This document shows, in pieces, positions 46,908 to 56,284 of a stretch of DNA of 61,997 nucleotides. The DNA comes from CAYMCQ01 sp964389025 (GTDB lineage: Bacteria; Verrucomicrobiota; Verrucomicrobiia; Limisphaerales; CAYMCQ01), in the NCBI GenBank assembly GCA_964389025.1, contig CAYMCQ010000017.1, forward strand, positions 1 to 61,997. The letters run 5' to 3'. Below the pieces are notes generated by a model. That model made no database searches. It saw only the letters and a program-made list of their open reading frames with translations, and was not told where the DNA came from. Numbering within the stretch: the first letter of the stretch is position 1; the number at the start of each line of letters is the position of its first letter. The translations under genes and the position numbers were made by a program.

Positions 46908-47576
46908 TCACGAGCTAGTCGGCGACTGGGACTCTATCCAGCGGGCGGCGTAGCAGATCAACTCCGTCCCGCTTTTCAACCCGAGTTTCTCTTTAATGTG
47001 GCCGCGGTGAGCATCCACGGTTTTGACGCTCAAGTTAAGTTGTTGTGCTATCATGTGGCTGTCTCTGCCCTGGCCGATCAATTGAAGGATTTCAAACTCA
47101 CGGTCGGTGAGCCGGGCAATGGGAGAATTGCCCTTGGCCCGACGGGCGGAAAGAGCGTCCAGAATGCGGGCCGACATTTTTCCACTCGCGCAAATTTGTC
47201 CGTCCAGCACCTGCCGGATGGCCTGCAGAATCTTTTCCGGGCCTTCTTGTTTCATTATGTAGCCGCGTCCGCCGGCGCGCAGGACGCGCTCGGCGTAAAG
47301 CGTTTCGTCATGCATTGAAATGACGAGGATCGCCATTTCCGGGCACACGGCTCGAAGGTCTTTGACCAGTTCCAGACCACTTTTGCCCGGCAGTCCGATG
47401 TCGGCAAGCACCAGGTCGGGTTTTAACGATTCGATGGCGGACAGGGCTTGCCGAGCGTTGTCCGCCTCGCCGCAGACCGCCAAGTCTGCCTCTCGTTTGA
47501 CCAGCCCGACCAAACCCTCCCGGAATATGGGATGATCATCAACGATGAAGATTTGTTTTACAATAGATTTGGACAT
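46908..47576 (-). CDS. LuxR-type response regulator, copy 2, paired with the histidine kinase
   Basis: 222 residues, starting 2 bases after the kinase stop. MSKSIVKQIFIVDDHPIFRE opens the receiver, with D59 in LVLADIGLPGKSG; the output helix-turn-helix is LTDREFEILQLIGQGRDSHM then IAQQLNLSVKTVDAHRGHIK. As the last gene of the receptor-YfiR-kinase-regulator unit, it is the expected target of phosphorylation by that kinase. Targets are unknown; the 49-bp elements nearby are candidates. Confidence 0.94.
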   Translation of the reverse strand: MSKSIVKQIFIVDDHPIFREGLVGLVKREADLAVCGEADNARQALSAIESLKPDLVLADIGLPGKSGLELVKDLRAVCPEMAILVISMHDETLYAERVLRAGGRGYIMKQEGPEKILQAIRQVLDGQICASGKMSARILDALSARRAKGNSPIARLTDREFEILQLIGQGRDSHMIAQQLNLSVKTVDAHRGHIKEKLGLKSGTELICYAARWIESQSPTSS

Positions 47577-47578
47577 CT

Positions 47579-50161
47579 TCAGTTTTTGGGCATTCGCCCG
47601 TCGCTTATTGGCACGGTGCAGACGGCAACAGTTCCGCGTCCGGTTTTTTTCCGCAAGACAAAATTACCACCGATCATGCCGGCGCGGTGATTCATAATCC
47701 GCAACCCCAAGCCTTTTGAAGGTTGCCCGCCTCGTTTGAAGCCAACGCCATCATCGCTCACCGCCAGAATAATACGCTCCGGCGTTGAGGAAAGCCCAAT
47801 CTTGATGTGCTGCGCATGGCCGTGTTTGACGGAGTTGGTCACTGCTTCCTGCGCTATCCGGTAAAGGTGCGTGGCCATGGTGTTGTCGTTGACAAACACC
47901 GGTTGCGGGCAATTGAAACGGCAGGAAACTTTGAACAGGTCGGTGACGCGGGCTGCCAGGTCGTCCAGCGCAGACATCAGCCCGTTGGCTTCCGGCGGGA
48001 CCGGGTGCAGACCACGCGCCAGGCTGCGGGTCTGGGCCACCGCATCATTCAGCAGCTTGGAAATTTTGGCGGCGGCGGCGGCTTCCGGTGAAGCTTGGTC
48101 CGCCAAATTCTTTTTCAACACATCTGCCAGGCAGGAGATGCCACCCAGTTGCTGCCCAACGCCGTCGTGCAAGTCCTCAGCGATGCGACGCTGTTCGCGT
48201 TCGCCGATCTGAAGGATTTCGGCCTCCAGACGTTTGCGTTCGCTGACATCCCGCAAGATGGCCGAGGCGCCCGTGATGCGGCCCTGTTCATCTCGGATGG
48301 GCGAGACCACTATCGAAACGTCAATCCGCCGCCCATCCTTCCGCACCCGCACCGTTTCATATGGGCCGAACGCTTCCCCGCGCTCAACCCGATGGTGAAT
48401 CTGCTCGAACTCTGCGCGGCGATCCGCCGGAATAAGCGAGTAGCTTCGGCCGATAATCTCCGCGGCCGCATAGCCAAACATATTTTCTGCCGCTGGGTTC
48501 CAACTGGTGATACGGTTCTCGCCATCCGCGCTCAAGATCGCGTCCGACGAGGATTCCACGATGGTAGCCAGTCGGGCGTGCGCCATTTCGGCCTGCTTGC
48601 GCTCAGTGATGTCTCGAATCGAACTGCAAACCAAAATCCCCTCCGGTGTCTGCAACGGACTGAGACTGATTTCGACCGGAAATTCGCTGCCATCCTTCCG
48701 CCGACCAAACAATTCCAGCCCGCTTCCCATGGGCCGCGCGCGCGGGTCGGCGAAAAAAATTCCACGATGCCCCACATGCGACCGACGGTAGCGTTCGGGC
48801 ATCAACAACTCCAGCGGCTGTCCCAGCAATTCCTCCCTCCGATAACCAAACAACCGTTCGCCCTGCGCGTTCACCAAGACGATGCGCCCGTCCTGGCCGA
48901 CAATGACCGTGGCGTCCGGCGACGACTCGACAAATCCGCGGAACTTCGTTTCGCTGGCCAGCAGTGCCAGTTGCGCTTGCTCGTGCGCGACAATCTCAGC
49001 CTGCAAATCGGCAGTGCGCTCTCGCACACGTTTTTCCAGCCACTCGTTTGTTCTAGCCAATTCGTCTTTGGCCTGGTGCAAGGCAGTCTCAGCCTGCTTG
49101 CGCTCGGTGATATCAACAACCGTGCCGATGTAACCGACAAGCTGGCCGCTGGCATCTTGGAGTTGTATCGCGTTGCCATAAACCCAGGTAACAACTCCAT
49201 CGGGCCGCATGAAACGGAATTCAACAGTGGATGAATCGCCGCTTTTCACAGCCTCATTCCAGCCGGAAACAACACGTTCGCGATCATCTGGATGTATCGC
49301 GCTTATCCAATCCTTGCCTTGGGCCTGTTCCGGTTTGAGGCCGGTCATGGCACACCAACATTCATTGACATATATGCTGTCGCCTTCTGGATTCGACATG
49401 AAAATCCCCACCGGCGCATGGCTTGCGAGAGTCCGGAAGCGATTTTCGCTTTCGCGCAAAGAAACGTCACGCTCGTGAATCAAGGTGAGCATGGCATTGA
49501 ACGAATCGGTCAGTTGGCCCAACTCGTCTTGACCATATTTTTGGGCCCGCACGGAATAATCTTTGCGGTCAGAAACTGCTTTGGCTGCACTGGCCAATTC
49601 CAGAATCGGTTGAGAAATTCCCTTCTGCAATTCCGTCGAAAGCGCGAAGGCAACCAGGAATGAACCAGCCATCACCAGAAGAACAATGCCGCCATAAAGT
49701 CGCATCAAATCATACATGGCACCCAAATCTGATTTTAGATAGAGCGTGCCCAACCGTCGCTCGCCTTTAATGACCGGCTCAAAAACGATCAGGCTGTCTT
49801 CCACAAACCGAGAACCGTCCGCGCCGGGCCGCGCGGGGAATGTTTGCCCAACTTCGTTGGTGGGAAAGCGCGCGAAAAGTCTTCCTTGGTTGTCATAAAG
49901 TGCGGCTCCCACGATGTGCCGATCCGCTTGCAGAGCCGCTATTCTTTCCAAGGCTTCGTCGGCTCGATCAAATTCGATCACCGCCGTAGTGTTGGCAGCG
50001 GTAATCTTTGCCAGCGTGCTGAGATTCCGGCTCATCGTTCGCCGAACAGTGATCAAGTCGTAGGTCACGAACGCCAGGCAGGTCACCAACAACACAATGC
50101 TGCTGGTCAACATGATGACCGAAGTCAACTTCCGCTTGATCGGCACGTCCTGAAATAACAT
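47579..50161 (-). CDS. PAS-domain sensor histidine kinase, NarL/DesK type
   Basis: 860 residues. Order: membrane helix (VIMLTSSIVLLVTCLAFVTY), periplasmic CHASE8-like sensor region (about 40-150), second helix (YGGIVLLVMAGSFLVAFALS), HAMP, then three PAS domains starting near 240, 405 and 530 with ITERKQAE/VSERKRLE linkers, a coiled coil between the first and second, and a HisKA_3 dimerisation helix REQRRIAEDLHDGVGQQLGG with H665 followed by the ATPase (VSDDGVGFKRG; GLGLRIMNHRAG). It is encoded 10 bases after the YfiR-like gene and 2 bases before its regulator, so it probably senses a signal relayed from the receptor/YfiR pair. Confidence 0.95.
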   Translation of the reverse strand: MLFQDVPIKRKLTSVIMLTSSIVLLVTCLAFVTYDLITVRRTMSRNLSTLAKITAANTTAVIEFDRADEALERIAALQADRHIVGAALYDNQGRLFARFPTNEVGQTFPARPGADGSRFVEDSLIVFEPVIKGERRLGTLYLKSDLGAMYDLMRLYGGIVLLVMAGSFLVAFALSTELQKGISQPILELASAAKAVSDRKDYSVRAQKYGQDELGQLTDSFNAMLTLIHERDVSLRESENRFRTLASHAPVGIFMSNPEGDSIYVNECWCAMTGLKPEQAQGKDWISAIHPDDRERVVSGWNEAVKSGDSSTVEFRFMRPDGVVTWVYGNAIQLQDASGQLVGYIGTVVDITERKQAETALHQAKDELARTNEWLEKRVRERTADLQAEIVAHEQAQLALLASETKFRGFVESSPDATVIVGQDGRIVLVNAQGERLFGYRREELLGQPLELLMPERYRRSHVGHRGIFFADPRARPMGSGLELFGRRKDGSEFPVEISLSPLQTPEGILVCSSIRDITERKQAEMAHARLATIVESSSDAILSADGENRITSWNPAAENMFGYAAAEIIGRSYSLIPADRRAEFEQIHHRVERGEAFGPYETVRVRKDGRRIDVSIVVSPIRDEQGRITGASAILRDVSERKRLEAEILQIGEREQRRIAEDLHDGVGQQLGGISCLADVLKKNLADQASPEAAAAAKISKLLNDAVAQTRSLARGLHPVPPEANGLMSALDDLAARVTDLFKVSCRFNCPQPVFVNDNTMATHLYRIAQEAVTNSVKHGHAQHIKIGLSSTPERIILAVSDDGVGFKRGGQPSKGLGLRIMNHRAGMIGGNFVLRKKTGRGTVAVCTVPISDGRMPKN

Positions 50162-50171
50162 GAGCAGTTTA

Positions 50172-50822
50172 TTATTTTTTTCTGTTTTTCTCAGCCAGAT
50201 CCAGCAACGTCGCGCTGAGCTTGATTTTTGCCGCCTTGGCCGCGTCCTGATTTATGATGAATCGAACTTTATTCTCAATGATTACGAACTGAATCATCCC
50301 GCCGTCCTGGCAAAACCGGTCGTTTTCACCCACCGTCAAAATGGGTCGGCCTTTGAAACCAGCGAATATCCGGTTTAGCTTTCCCGATTCAGATTGGCTG
50401 ACGAAAAGAATATGGCAGATCCTATTCTTTTCGGCAGCCAGTTTGAGCATCCCTTCCACACTGCCGTATTTCTCGACCACCAGTTTCCGGTTCTGAAAGA
50501 TTTCGTTGCGGGCGACTTCCTCCAGGCTTTTCCCGAACGGGTCACCGCCCAGCACGCCAATGATGATGGGTGTTTTGGCCTCGGGAAACGCATTCGTCGG
50601 CCATTCGACGAACAAGGCGAATTTACATAAGAAGGCCGCCTTCAAGTCATATTCCTGCGCGACCTGCCCTTGGGCAGACAGGCCGGCGAAACTCAGGCAG
50701 CCGATGAACATGGCGCGGAGAATCCGGCGAACGAGATCGGCCCGGCGCGAAAGAAAAAACTTCCCGCCCTCCGAAAAAGCATTCTCCGGAGGCACGCGCT
50801 CGTTGGGAATGCGAGCGTTCAT
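50172..50822 (-). CDS. YfiR family periplasmic protein (DUF4154)
   Basis: 216 residues from ATG 50822, which overlaps the receptor stop as TAATG; a later ATG (MFIGCLSFAGLSAQGQ) would place the signal peptide at the very N-terminus and is equally possible. The mature part has YDLKAAFLCKFALFVEWPTN, ITIGVLG-like IIIGVLGGDPFGKSLEEVA, CHILFVSQSESGKL, ILTVGENDRFCQDGGMIQFV and FIINQDAAKAAKIKLSATLL, the YfiR signature. YfiR proteins repress a membrane partner from the periplasm; here the partner could be the adjacent kinase, an inference. Confidence 0.9.
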   Translation of the reverse strand: MNARIPNERVPPENAFSEGGKFFLSRRADLVRRILRAMFIGCLSFAGLSAQGQVAQEYDLKAAFLCKFALFVEWPTNAFPEAKTPIIIGVLGGDPFGKSLEEVARNEIFQNRKLVVEKYGSVEGMLKLAAEKNRICHILFVSQSESGKLNRIFAGFKGRPILTVGENDRFCQDGGMIQFVIIENKVRFIINQDAAKAAKIKLSATLLDLAEKNRKK

Positions 50823-52816
50823 TAAAAACGCCATGTCACCTTTCCGAAAACCCCGCGTTGAATCTCGCGGCGCGAAGTTGGCGATCCAAATTCGGGATGC
50901 TGACGATCCAAAAGATTTTGTCCGACGACAGACAATTCCAGGTTTTTGACCGGCATCCAGCTCAGGCGAACATCTAATTCCACGTAGCTCGGCACGGTGC
51001 CTCTCACCCCATTGGCGATATTGTGAAGCGTATCAACATAGCGCAGTGCGGCATCCAACGTCACGTCGCCCGGCAAGTCCACTGACGAGCGGACTGAAAA
51101 CTGGTTCTCAGGATCGCTACCTTCGGCGCGGGCCTGATTGAAGTCCATGCTTCCCGGTTTCAGCCGAATATCCTTCTGCAAATACGTGTAGCCAGCCTGC
51201 CAACGCCACCAGCTTGTCATTTGATAACTGCCAGTCAGTTCTGCTCCGTAAGCCTCTCCTTCCAAACCGTTGCCAATGGTAAAAGGCGGCCCCGGCTCGA
51301 GACTCCTCAAGTTGTCATAATCATTGTAAAAGATCGCAAGCGAAAACGAGAGTTGGTCAATCGGTCGAACGCGATAGCCCAGTTCGTAGGCAAGCAACTC
51401 TTCAGAAACAAATCCAGGACCGCCGGCCAAAACAAAAGGCGGATTGCCGGGAACAAAAAAATCCTGATCAATACGCGACGGTGTCCGCACCGCGCGTGAA
51501 ATGGCGGCCCAGAGGGTTTGTCGGGCAGTCACGGTCCAGGAAAGACGCCCACTGGGCTGGAATTCAAATCCGCTGAAATCGTTGTGCTCGAATTTTGATC
51601 CGAGCGTCAACCGCAAGCGATCGCGCACCAAGGCGATCTCATCCTGAACAAACGCGCTGTAGAGTTGGAATGAGAGACGCGCAGGGAGGAATGCAAGGTT
51701 GGGCGTGTTGCCGACACGATCCTCGGAGAGCCGGTAGTTGAGCCCCCAGACGATGTCATGTCGTTCGCCCAATGGAAAGCGATGATGTAAATCGAAGTCA
51801 TAGGTGTCCAAGTCCTCCGCAAACGTCAGGGGAATCCGGCGATGCGTCCGGTCGTAATACAGTTGAATTTTCAGATCGCTCTCTTCCGAAAACGTGTGTG
51901 ACCAGCGACCGAGCAGATTACCCCCCGCAACTCGTATGTCCCCGTTGGCAAGTTGATTGATCGTGCCGCCGTAGCCATCGCCTTGTAAGGTCAGTTGGTT
52001 GACTTCACCCGGATACCAATCCACCCGAAACCCGCCCTGGCCCATTTGCCAGTCATCCTGGCCGTCAACGCCGCGCGGAAGCGGCGTGTCATCCCGATCA
52101 AAATATTTTGTGTAAATCCGGTAGTAGGCGTTCGTGCCCAGTTGACCGCCATATCGCACGCCGCCAAACGCCCGTTGTTCCGTCCCGCCGCCGCCATAAA
52201 GCAAGAAGCCCTGCGTATCTCTGGCGCTTTTGGTCAGGATGTTGATCACGCCATTGACCGCGTTGGCACCCCAAACCGTTGCTCCTGGCCCGCTGATGAC
52301 CTCAATCCGGTCCAAATCCTCCAACAATGTGTCCTGCACGTCCCAAAAAACACCGGAGAACAGGGGCGTATAGACGCTTCGCCCATCGATCAGAACGAGT
52401 AACTTGTTGGCAGTCGTGCCGTTGAACCCACGCGCGCTGATTGCCCACGTGTGTGAATTGACCTGCGCCACTTGCAGATTGGGTGCCAGCCGCAATGCTT
52501 CCGGCAGACTCGTGGCACCGGATCGGCGGATGTCTTCCTGGGTGATGACGGTAATAGCCGATGCGGCTCCCGACAATTTTTCAGCCTTTTTAGAAACCGA
52601 GGTCACCATCACCTCCATGAGTTCTTTCAGCGATTTTTCCTTCAATTCGCCGGGGTTTAGTTCGCGGGGAGAATTGCCGACACGATTCGTTTCTTCAGCG
52701 CGCATGGACGTTTGCGCGGCGCACAAAATCATCAGGATGGCTAAACACCTACGCCAATGAATTCGCCGGCCAACCTGATAACCATTTGACAAGATTTTTA
52801 GGACACGAGGTTTCAT
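50822..52816 (-). CDS. TonB-dependent receptor
   Basis: 664 residues from 52816 (7 more if from 52837). Signal peptide (RRCLAILMILCAAQTSMRAE), plug domain (AASAITVITQEDIRRSGATS, LPEALRLAPNLQVAQVNSHT, ISARGFNGTTANKLLVLIDG, then VWGANAVNGVINILTKSARD), and a 22-strand-type barrel ending GVFGKVTWRF with an aromatic terminal residue as in outer-membrane proteins. It imports a substrate through the outer membrane using TonB energy. As first gene of the receptor-YfiR-kinase-regulator unit it may also report ligand binding. Confidence 0.94.
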   Translation of the reverse strand: MKPRVLKILSNGYQVGRRIHWRRCLAILMILCAAQTSMRAEETNRVGNSPRELNPGELKEKSLKELMEVMVTSVSKKAEKLSGAASAITVITQEDIRRSGATSLPEALRLAPNLQVAQVNSHTWAISARGFNGTTANKLLVLIDGRSVYTPLFSGVFWDVQDTLLEDLDRIEVISGPGATVWGANAVNGVINILTKSARDTQGFLLYGGGGTEQRAFGGVRYGGQLGTNAYYRIYTKYFDRDDTPLPRGVDGQDDWQMGQGGFRVDWYPGEVNQLTLQGDGYGGTINQLANGDIRVAGGNLLGRWSHTFSEESDLKIQLYYDRTHRRIPLTFAEDLDTYDFDLHHRFPLGERHDIVWGLNYRLSEDRVGNTPNLAFLPARLSFQLYSAFVQDEIALVRDRLRLTLGSKFEHNDFSGFEFQPSGRLSWTVTARQTLWAAISRAVRTPSRIDQDFFVPGNPPFVLAGGPGFVSEELLAYELGYRVRPIDQLSFSLAIFYNDYDNLRSLEPGPPFTIGNGLEGEAYGAELTGSYQMTSWWRWQAGYTYLQKDIRLKPGSMDFNQARAEGSDPENQFSVRSSVDLPGDVTLDAALRYVDTLHNIANGVRGTVPSYVELDVRLSWMPVKNLELSVVGQNLLDRQHPEFGSPTSRREIQRGVFGKVTWRF

Positions 52817-53129
52817 GATTCTTTTTTGCGATAACATCGCCGTTTTTTAAAGGGGAAAGCATTTCAAGGGGGTTTCGCAAACAACCATACTTTTCAATTT
52901 CGGTCGTCGAATTCCCTGTGGAACCGCTTGGCTGCAAGCCGCAGCAGTGTTCAGCCAGAACAACGCATTGTGGATGGGACACCGATGACTAAACCAAAGT
53001 CATCCCAATTCGTAAACTAAATTCTCCACGGACCAAACAAACCGTGATTGCTTCCACGGAAGAACACTATGCGGGCTGCTTAGCCCGACTGGATGTTAAG
53101 CAGTCATTACTCCGGTCAGAAAAGATGAC

Positions 53130-54653
53130 TTAGTGCGCTTGTAACCGATAGAATCGAGTTGAGAAATTCGGAGCGTTATTGTCTTCAAATTCGAAAATCC
53201 GATTGGTGACGGAAGTCAGATCGGTTAACACCACCCAAGTTGTCAGATTGGTGGAGGCTTGGATGAAGTAGCTTTGGCCGATCACTCCCGAACATTGCAA
53301 ACGTAGGTGGCCATTCGGAAGATAGAGGGTGGAAAGAATTGTGGATGGCGTCAGTTCAAAGGCGCCAATATCACTGACACCGAAACGAGCCAAGCCGCGC
53401 TGGTCGGTCGGCGAACTAACGGCGCTGTTGCCGGCATTGATTGCGGGGCTGGTTTGCAACAGCGCCATAGTCAGCGTGGGGCCACCGTTGTTGGCCAATG
53501 GGCCCAAACGGGGATCAGTGTTATTCAAACTGCCGAGGTTCGTAAAATTACAACTCAAGTCCGAGCTGATGTTGTTTCCGCCGTCAGTAATGGTGCCAGA
53601 GCTATTGGTGCCCCCGGAACTGTAGGCCACGATGGTGTTTTTCAAAGTCAACAAACCGATACCGTTCCGAAGATTGCCACCCAAACGATTGCCGTTGGTA
53701 TTGCCGGTGCCGCCAGTGCCGCCGGTGCAGCCGTTGCCGAAAAGCGTCGCATTGATCAAATCCGCAGTGACGCCGTTGTGGTCAACTGCACCGCCACTGC
53801 CATCGCCGCCGTTACCGCCAACGCCGCCGCCACTGCCATTAGGGTTGCCCGGACTGCCGCCGTTACCACCTACGCAGCTATTGCTCACAAAGGTGCTGTT
53901 CACTATCAGCAAAGTTCCGACCGAGGTGGAAATCCCGCCGCCCGCCGCCGAACCGCCCGACCCGCCGTTGCCCGCCGGAAGAATCAAAAAGCCGTCGCCG
54001 CCGTTGCCGCCGCGTCCACCTGTCGTTGTATTTCCGGAGAAGGTGCAATTCGTGACGTTCACATTGCCAGCGCTGCTGTAAATTCCGCCGCCTGCACCGG
54101 TTTGGCCTGGGAACCCGGTGCCATTGATCGCAGTATTGTTTGCCCCGTCGCCGCCACGACAACTGTTGTTGAAAAAGCTGGAGTTAATGACACTAACAGT
54201 TCCCATATTGTTATAAATGGCGCCTCCTAACCCGCTGGCCGAGTTGCTAACGGAGTTGCCGGAAAATATACAGTTGGATACCACCAATGTTCCACTGTTG
54301 TAGATGGCACCGCCGTTGGTGCTCCTGCCGTTGGCCAGCGTGAGATTGTGAACCGAGAAATTGACCGCCGGGTTGACGGTGAAAAGGCGGACGGTGTTGT
54401 TTCCGCTGATGGAAACTGTGCGTCCAGCGGCATCCAAGATGGTATTTGCGGAAATGCTTTTTGTGGTAGTGATGGTGATTGTGCCGTCACAGGCAAAGGT
54501 CACCGTTCCGCCGCCGCTCAAAGCCGCGTCTAAATTCGCTTCGTTACAAACGGTGACGGTGCCGGCGGCATGAATTCTCCCATCCACCATCAGGGTCAAG
54601 CCCAGAATGACAACATACAATAGCGAGCGCTTCGTCAGTCTCCTCTGATTCAT
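53130..54653 (-). CDS. Secreted right-handed beta-helix protein with choice-of-anchor region
   Basis: 507 residues from ATG 54653 (MNQRRLTKRSLLYVVILGLT), a signal peptide; seven more residues are possible. The body is a series of polymorphic beta-helix repeats (GGAIYNSGTLVVSNCIFSGN, GGAIYNNMGTVSVINSSFFN, GGGIYSSAGNVNVTNCTFSG) with Gly-rich loops, ending with NGGPTLTMALLQTSPAINAG and DQRGLARFGVSDIGAFE, the choice-of-anchor Q signature. The last 60 residues (SYFIQASTNLTTWVVLTDLT...NFSTRFYRLQAH) are the module shared with the genes at 1857 and 15756. Surface or extracellular location likely; ligand unknown. Confidence 0.8.
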   Translation of the reverse strand: MNQRRLTKRSLLYVVILGLTLMVDGRIHAAGTVTVCNEANLDAALSGGGTVTFACDGTITITTTKSISANTILDAAGRTVSISGNNTVRLFTVNPAVNFSVHNLTLANGRSTNGGAIYNSGTLVVSNCIFSGNSVSNSASGLGGAIYNNMGTVSVINSSFFNNSCRGGDGANNTAINGTGFPGQTGAGGGIYSSAGNVNVTNCTFSGNTTTGGRGGNGGDGFLILPAGNGGSGGSAAGGGISTSVGTLLIVNSTFVSNSCVGGNGGSPGNPNGSGGGVGGNGGDGSGGAVDHNGVTADLINATLFGNGCTGGTGGTGNTNGNRLGGNLRNGIGLLTLKNTIVAYSSGGTNSSGTITDGGNNISSDLSCNFTNLGSLNNTDPRLGPLANNGGPTLTMALLQTSPAINAGNSAVSSPTDQRGLARFGVSDIGAFELTPSTILSTLYLPNGHLRLQCSGVIGQSYFIQASTNLTTWVVLTDLTSVTNRIFEFEDNNAPNFSTRFYRLQAH

Positions 54654-54829
54654 ACAGATGTTAACGGAAAACAAATCGGCACACTTCCGCTAAACTGCGG
54701 CGAAGCCACAAGATCACACCACTTCAATCGGCAGTCGCTAAGAAGTGAATAAAACATATTGCAACCGACCATAAATCTAACTACCACAAAATGGAACAAA
54801 AAGCGCGGAAAAAAATAAATGCGCGAAAG

Positions 54830-54937
54830 GGTAAGCAAAACCGTGGCACTCGCGTTCACAAAGGCCAGCGACAGGCCGTATTTGCTGCCAATAAAATAAA
54901 CCGCCGCCAGCGCAGGAATGGAGCCGCCGCATGGCAT
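54830..54937 (-). pseudogene. MASE1-domain sensor, N-terminal remnant
   Basis: The minus strand reads MPCGGSIPALAAVYFIGSKY followed by GLSLAFVNASATVLLT, matching the opening of MASE1 membrane sensor domains, but the expected WPPTG continuation is lost and the frame drifts into unrelated sequence. The 450 bases between 54654 and 55117 hold nothing else I recognise. Confidence 0.5.
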
Positions 54938-55117
54938 GGAAACATCGTGTCATCGTATGATTGTTCTAACAACTGACTTTGCATCCGGCAAGCCGTTCGT
55001 CAAGTGCGCGGATGGGATCAAGCCGTTCTGGTTCTTTTCCACTCATCTCTGTCCATCAAATCGTGCCAAAGCCGGTTTCACGGATTCAACTTTGCCGCAG
55101 CTTCTTGCTCACGTAAA

Positions 55118-56278
55118 ATGACCCGCATGACTTTGACCGAGTTGCTCACGGATGAAGAGTTGCGACTGAAGGAATTTCCCGTCGCGCGCGAAAAAATCTT
55201 CCTCGCGCACGGCGGCGATTGTCCGTTGCCAAAGCGCGTCGCAGACGCCGTTGCGAGATACGCGCAGCAATGCACCACAGGCGACCAGGAAAAATTCGTC
55301 TATCCCGGGCTGCTCGATGACGGGCGCAAGCTCGGCGCGCGGTTGATGAATTGCAAGCCGGAGGAAGTCGCGTTCGTCGGCCCGACTTCGCTTGCGTTGA
55401 GTCTGCTCGCGAGCGGACTGCGGTTCAAAAAGGGCGACAACATCCTGGTCTATTTCGACGATTATCCCTCGAACGTTTATCCGTGGATGGCGCTGGCGGA
55501 GCGCGGCGTGGAGGTGCGCTACATCAACACGCGCGGCCTTGGCGTGATCCGTCCGATTGACGTGAGCGGGCAGGTGGATGAGAACACGCGGCTTGTCGCA
55601 TTGGCGTCGTGTCATTTCATCAGCGGCTACCGGATTGATTACAACGCCATCGGGAAGTCTTTGCGCAACCGGGGAATTTTATTTTGCCTCGATGCCATCC
55701 AGACTCTTGGCGCGTTCCCGACGACGGTTGAGAACGTGGACATGCTCGCCGCCGACGCGCACAAATGGCTGCTCGGCCCGTGCGCTGCCGGGCTTCTTTA
55801 CGTCAAGCAATCCGTGCAGGAGCAAATCCAGCCGGAGATTTACGGCTGGCACAACGTCCGTTGCCCGAATTACGTGGCGCAGGAGCAGATCGTTTACAAG
55901 AGCAACGCGTTCCGCTTCGAGGCCGGCACGCACAATCTGCTCGGCATCGTCGGGCTGCACGCCGCACTGGAACTGGTGCTTGAACTCGGCGTGGAAAATA
56001 TCGCGCGTGAACTGTTGCGAAAAAGGAGCTTGCTCGTGCCGTCCTTGAAAGAAAAAGGCTACACGATTTTGCAGGCCGATGCCGCGCCGGAAAATTCAAG
56101 CTGCATCGTTTCCTTTTTCAAGCCGGGAGAAGATTTTGCGGCGCTTCATCAGAAATTATCCGATGCCAACATCGTCACGTCGCTGCGCGGCGACCGCACC
56201 GGCCAGAAATACATCCGGCTCTCGCCGCACTACTACAACACGGACAGAGAATTGAACCGCGTTCTCGAATTGCTTTGA
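55118..56278 (+). CDS. Aminotransferase class V (cysteine desulfurase-like)
   Basis: 386 residues from ATG 55118 (a second ATG is at 55127). PLP-dependent fold type I enzyme: FLAHGGDCPLPKRVADAVAR, VGPTSLALSLLASGLRFKKG, the aspartate that holds the pyridine nitrogen (GILFCLDAIQTLGAF) and the PLP lysine in LAADAHKWLLGPCAAGLLYV; the C-terminal domain ends GDRTGQKYIRLSPHYYNTDR. Family members act as cysteine desulfurases, isopenicillin-N epimerase-like proteins or kynureninases. I cannot name the substrate; the sequence is closest in style to the epimerase-like branch. Convergent with the transporter at 56285. Confidence 0.88.
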   Translation: MTRMTLTELLTDEELRLKEFPVAREKIFLAHGGDCPLPKRVADAVARYAQQCTTGDQEKFVYPGLLDDGRKLGARLMNCKPEEVAFVGPTSLALSLLASGLRFKKGDNILVYFDDYPSNVYPWMALAERGVEVRYINTRGLGVIRPIDVSGQVDENTRLVALASCHFISGYRIDYNAIGKSLRNRGILFCLDAIQTLGAFPTTVENVDMLAADAHKWLLGPCAAGLLYVKQSVQEQIQPEIYGWHNVRCPNYVAQEQIVYKSNAFRFEAGTHNLLGIVGLHAALELVLELGVENIARELLRKRSLLVPSLKEKGYTILQADAAPENSSCIVSFFKPGEDFAALHQKLSDANIVTSLRGDRTGQKYIRLSPHYYNTDRELNRVLELL

Positions 56279-56284
56279 TGTGAG

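Noticed and set aside
48095..49234. 379-codon frame opposite the histidine kinase
   Set aside because: Antisense to three clear PAS domains; chance open frame.
53072..53087. Small hairpin CGGGCT-GCTT-AGCCCG as a terminator of the beta-helix gene
   Set aside because: Stem is short and no T-run follows on the minus strand; not enough to call.
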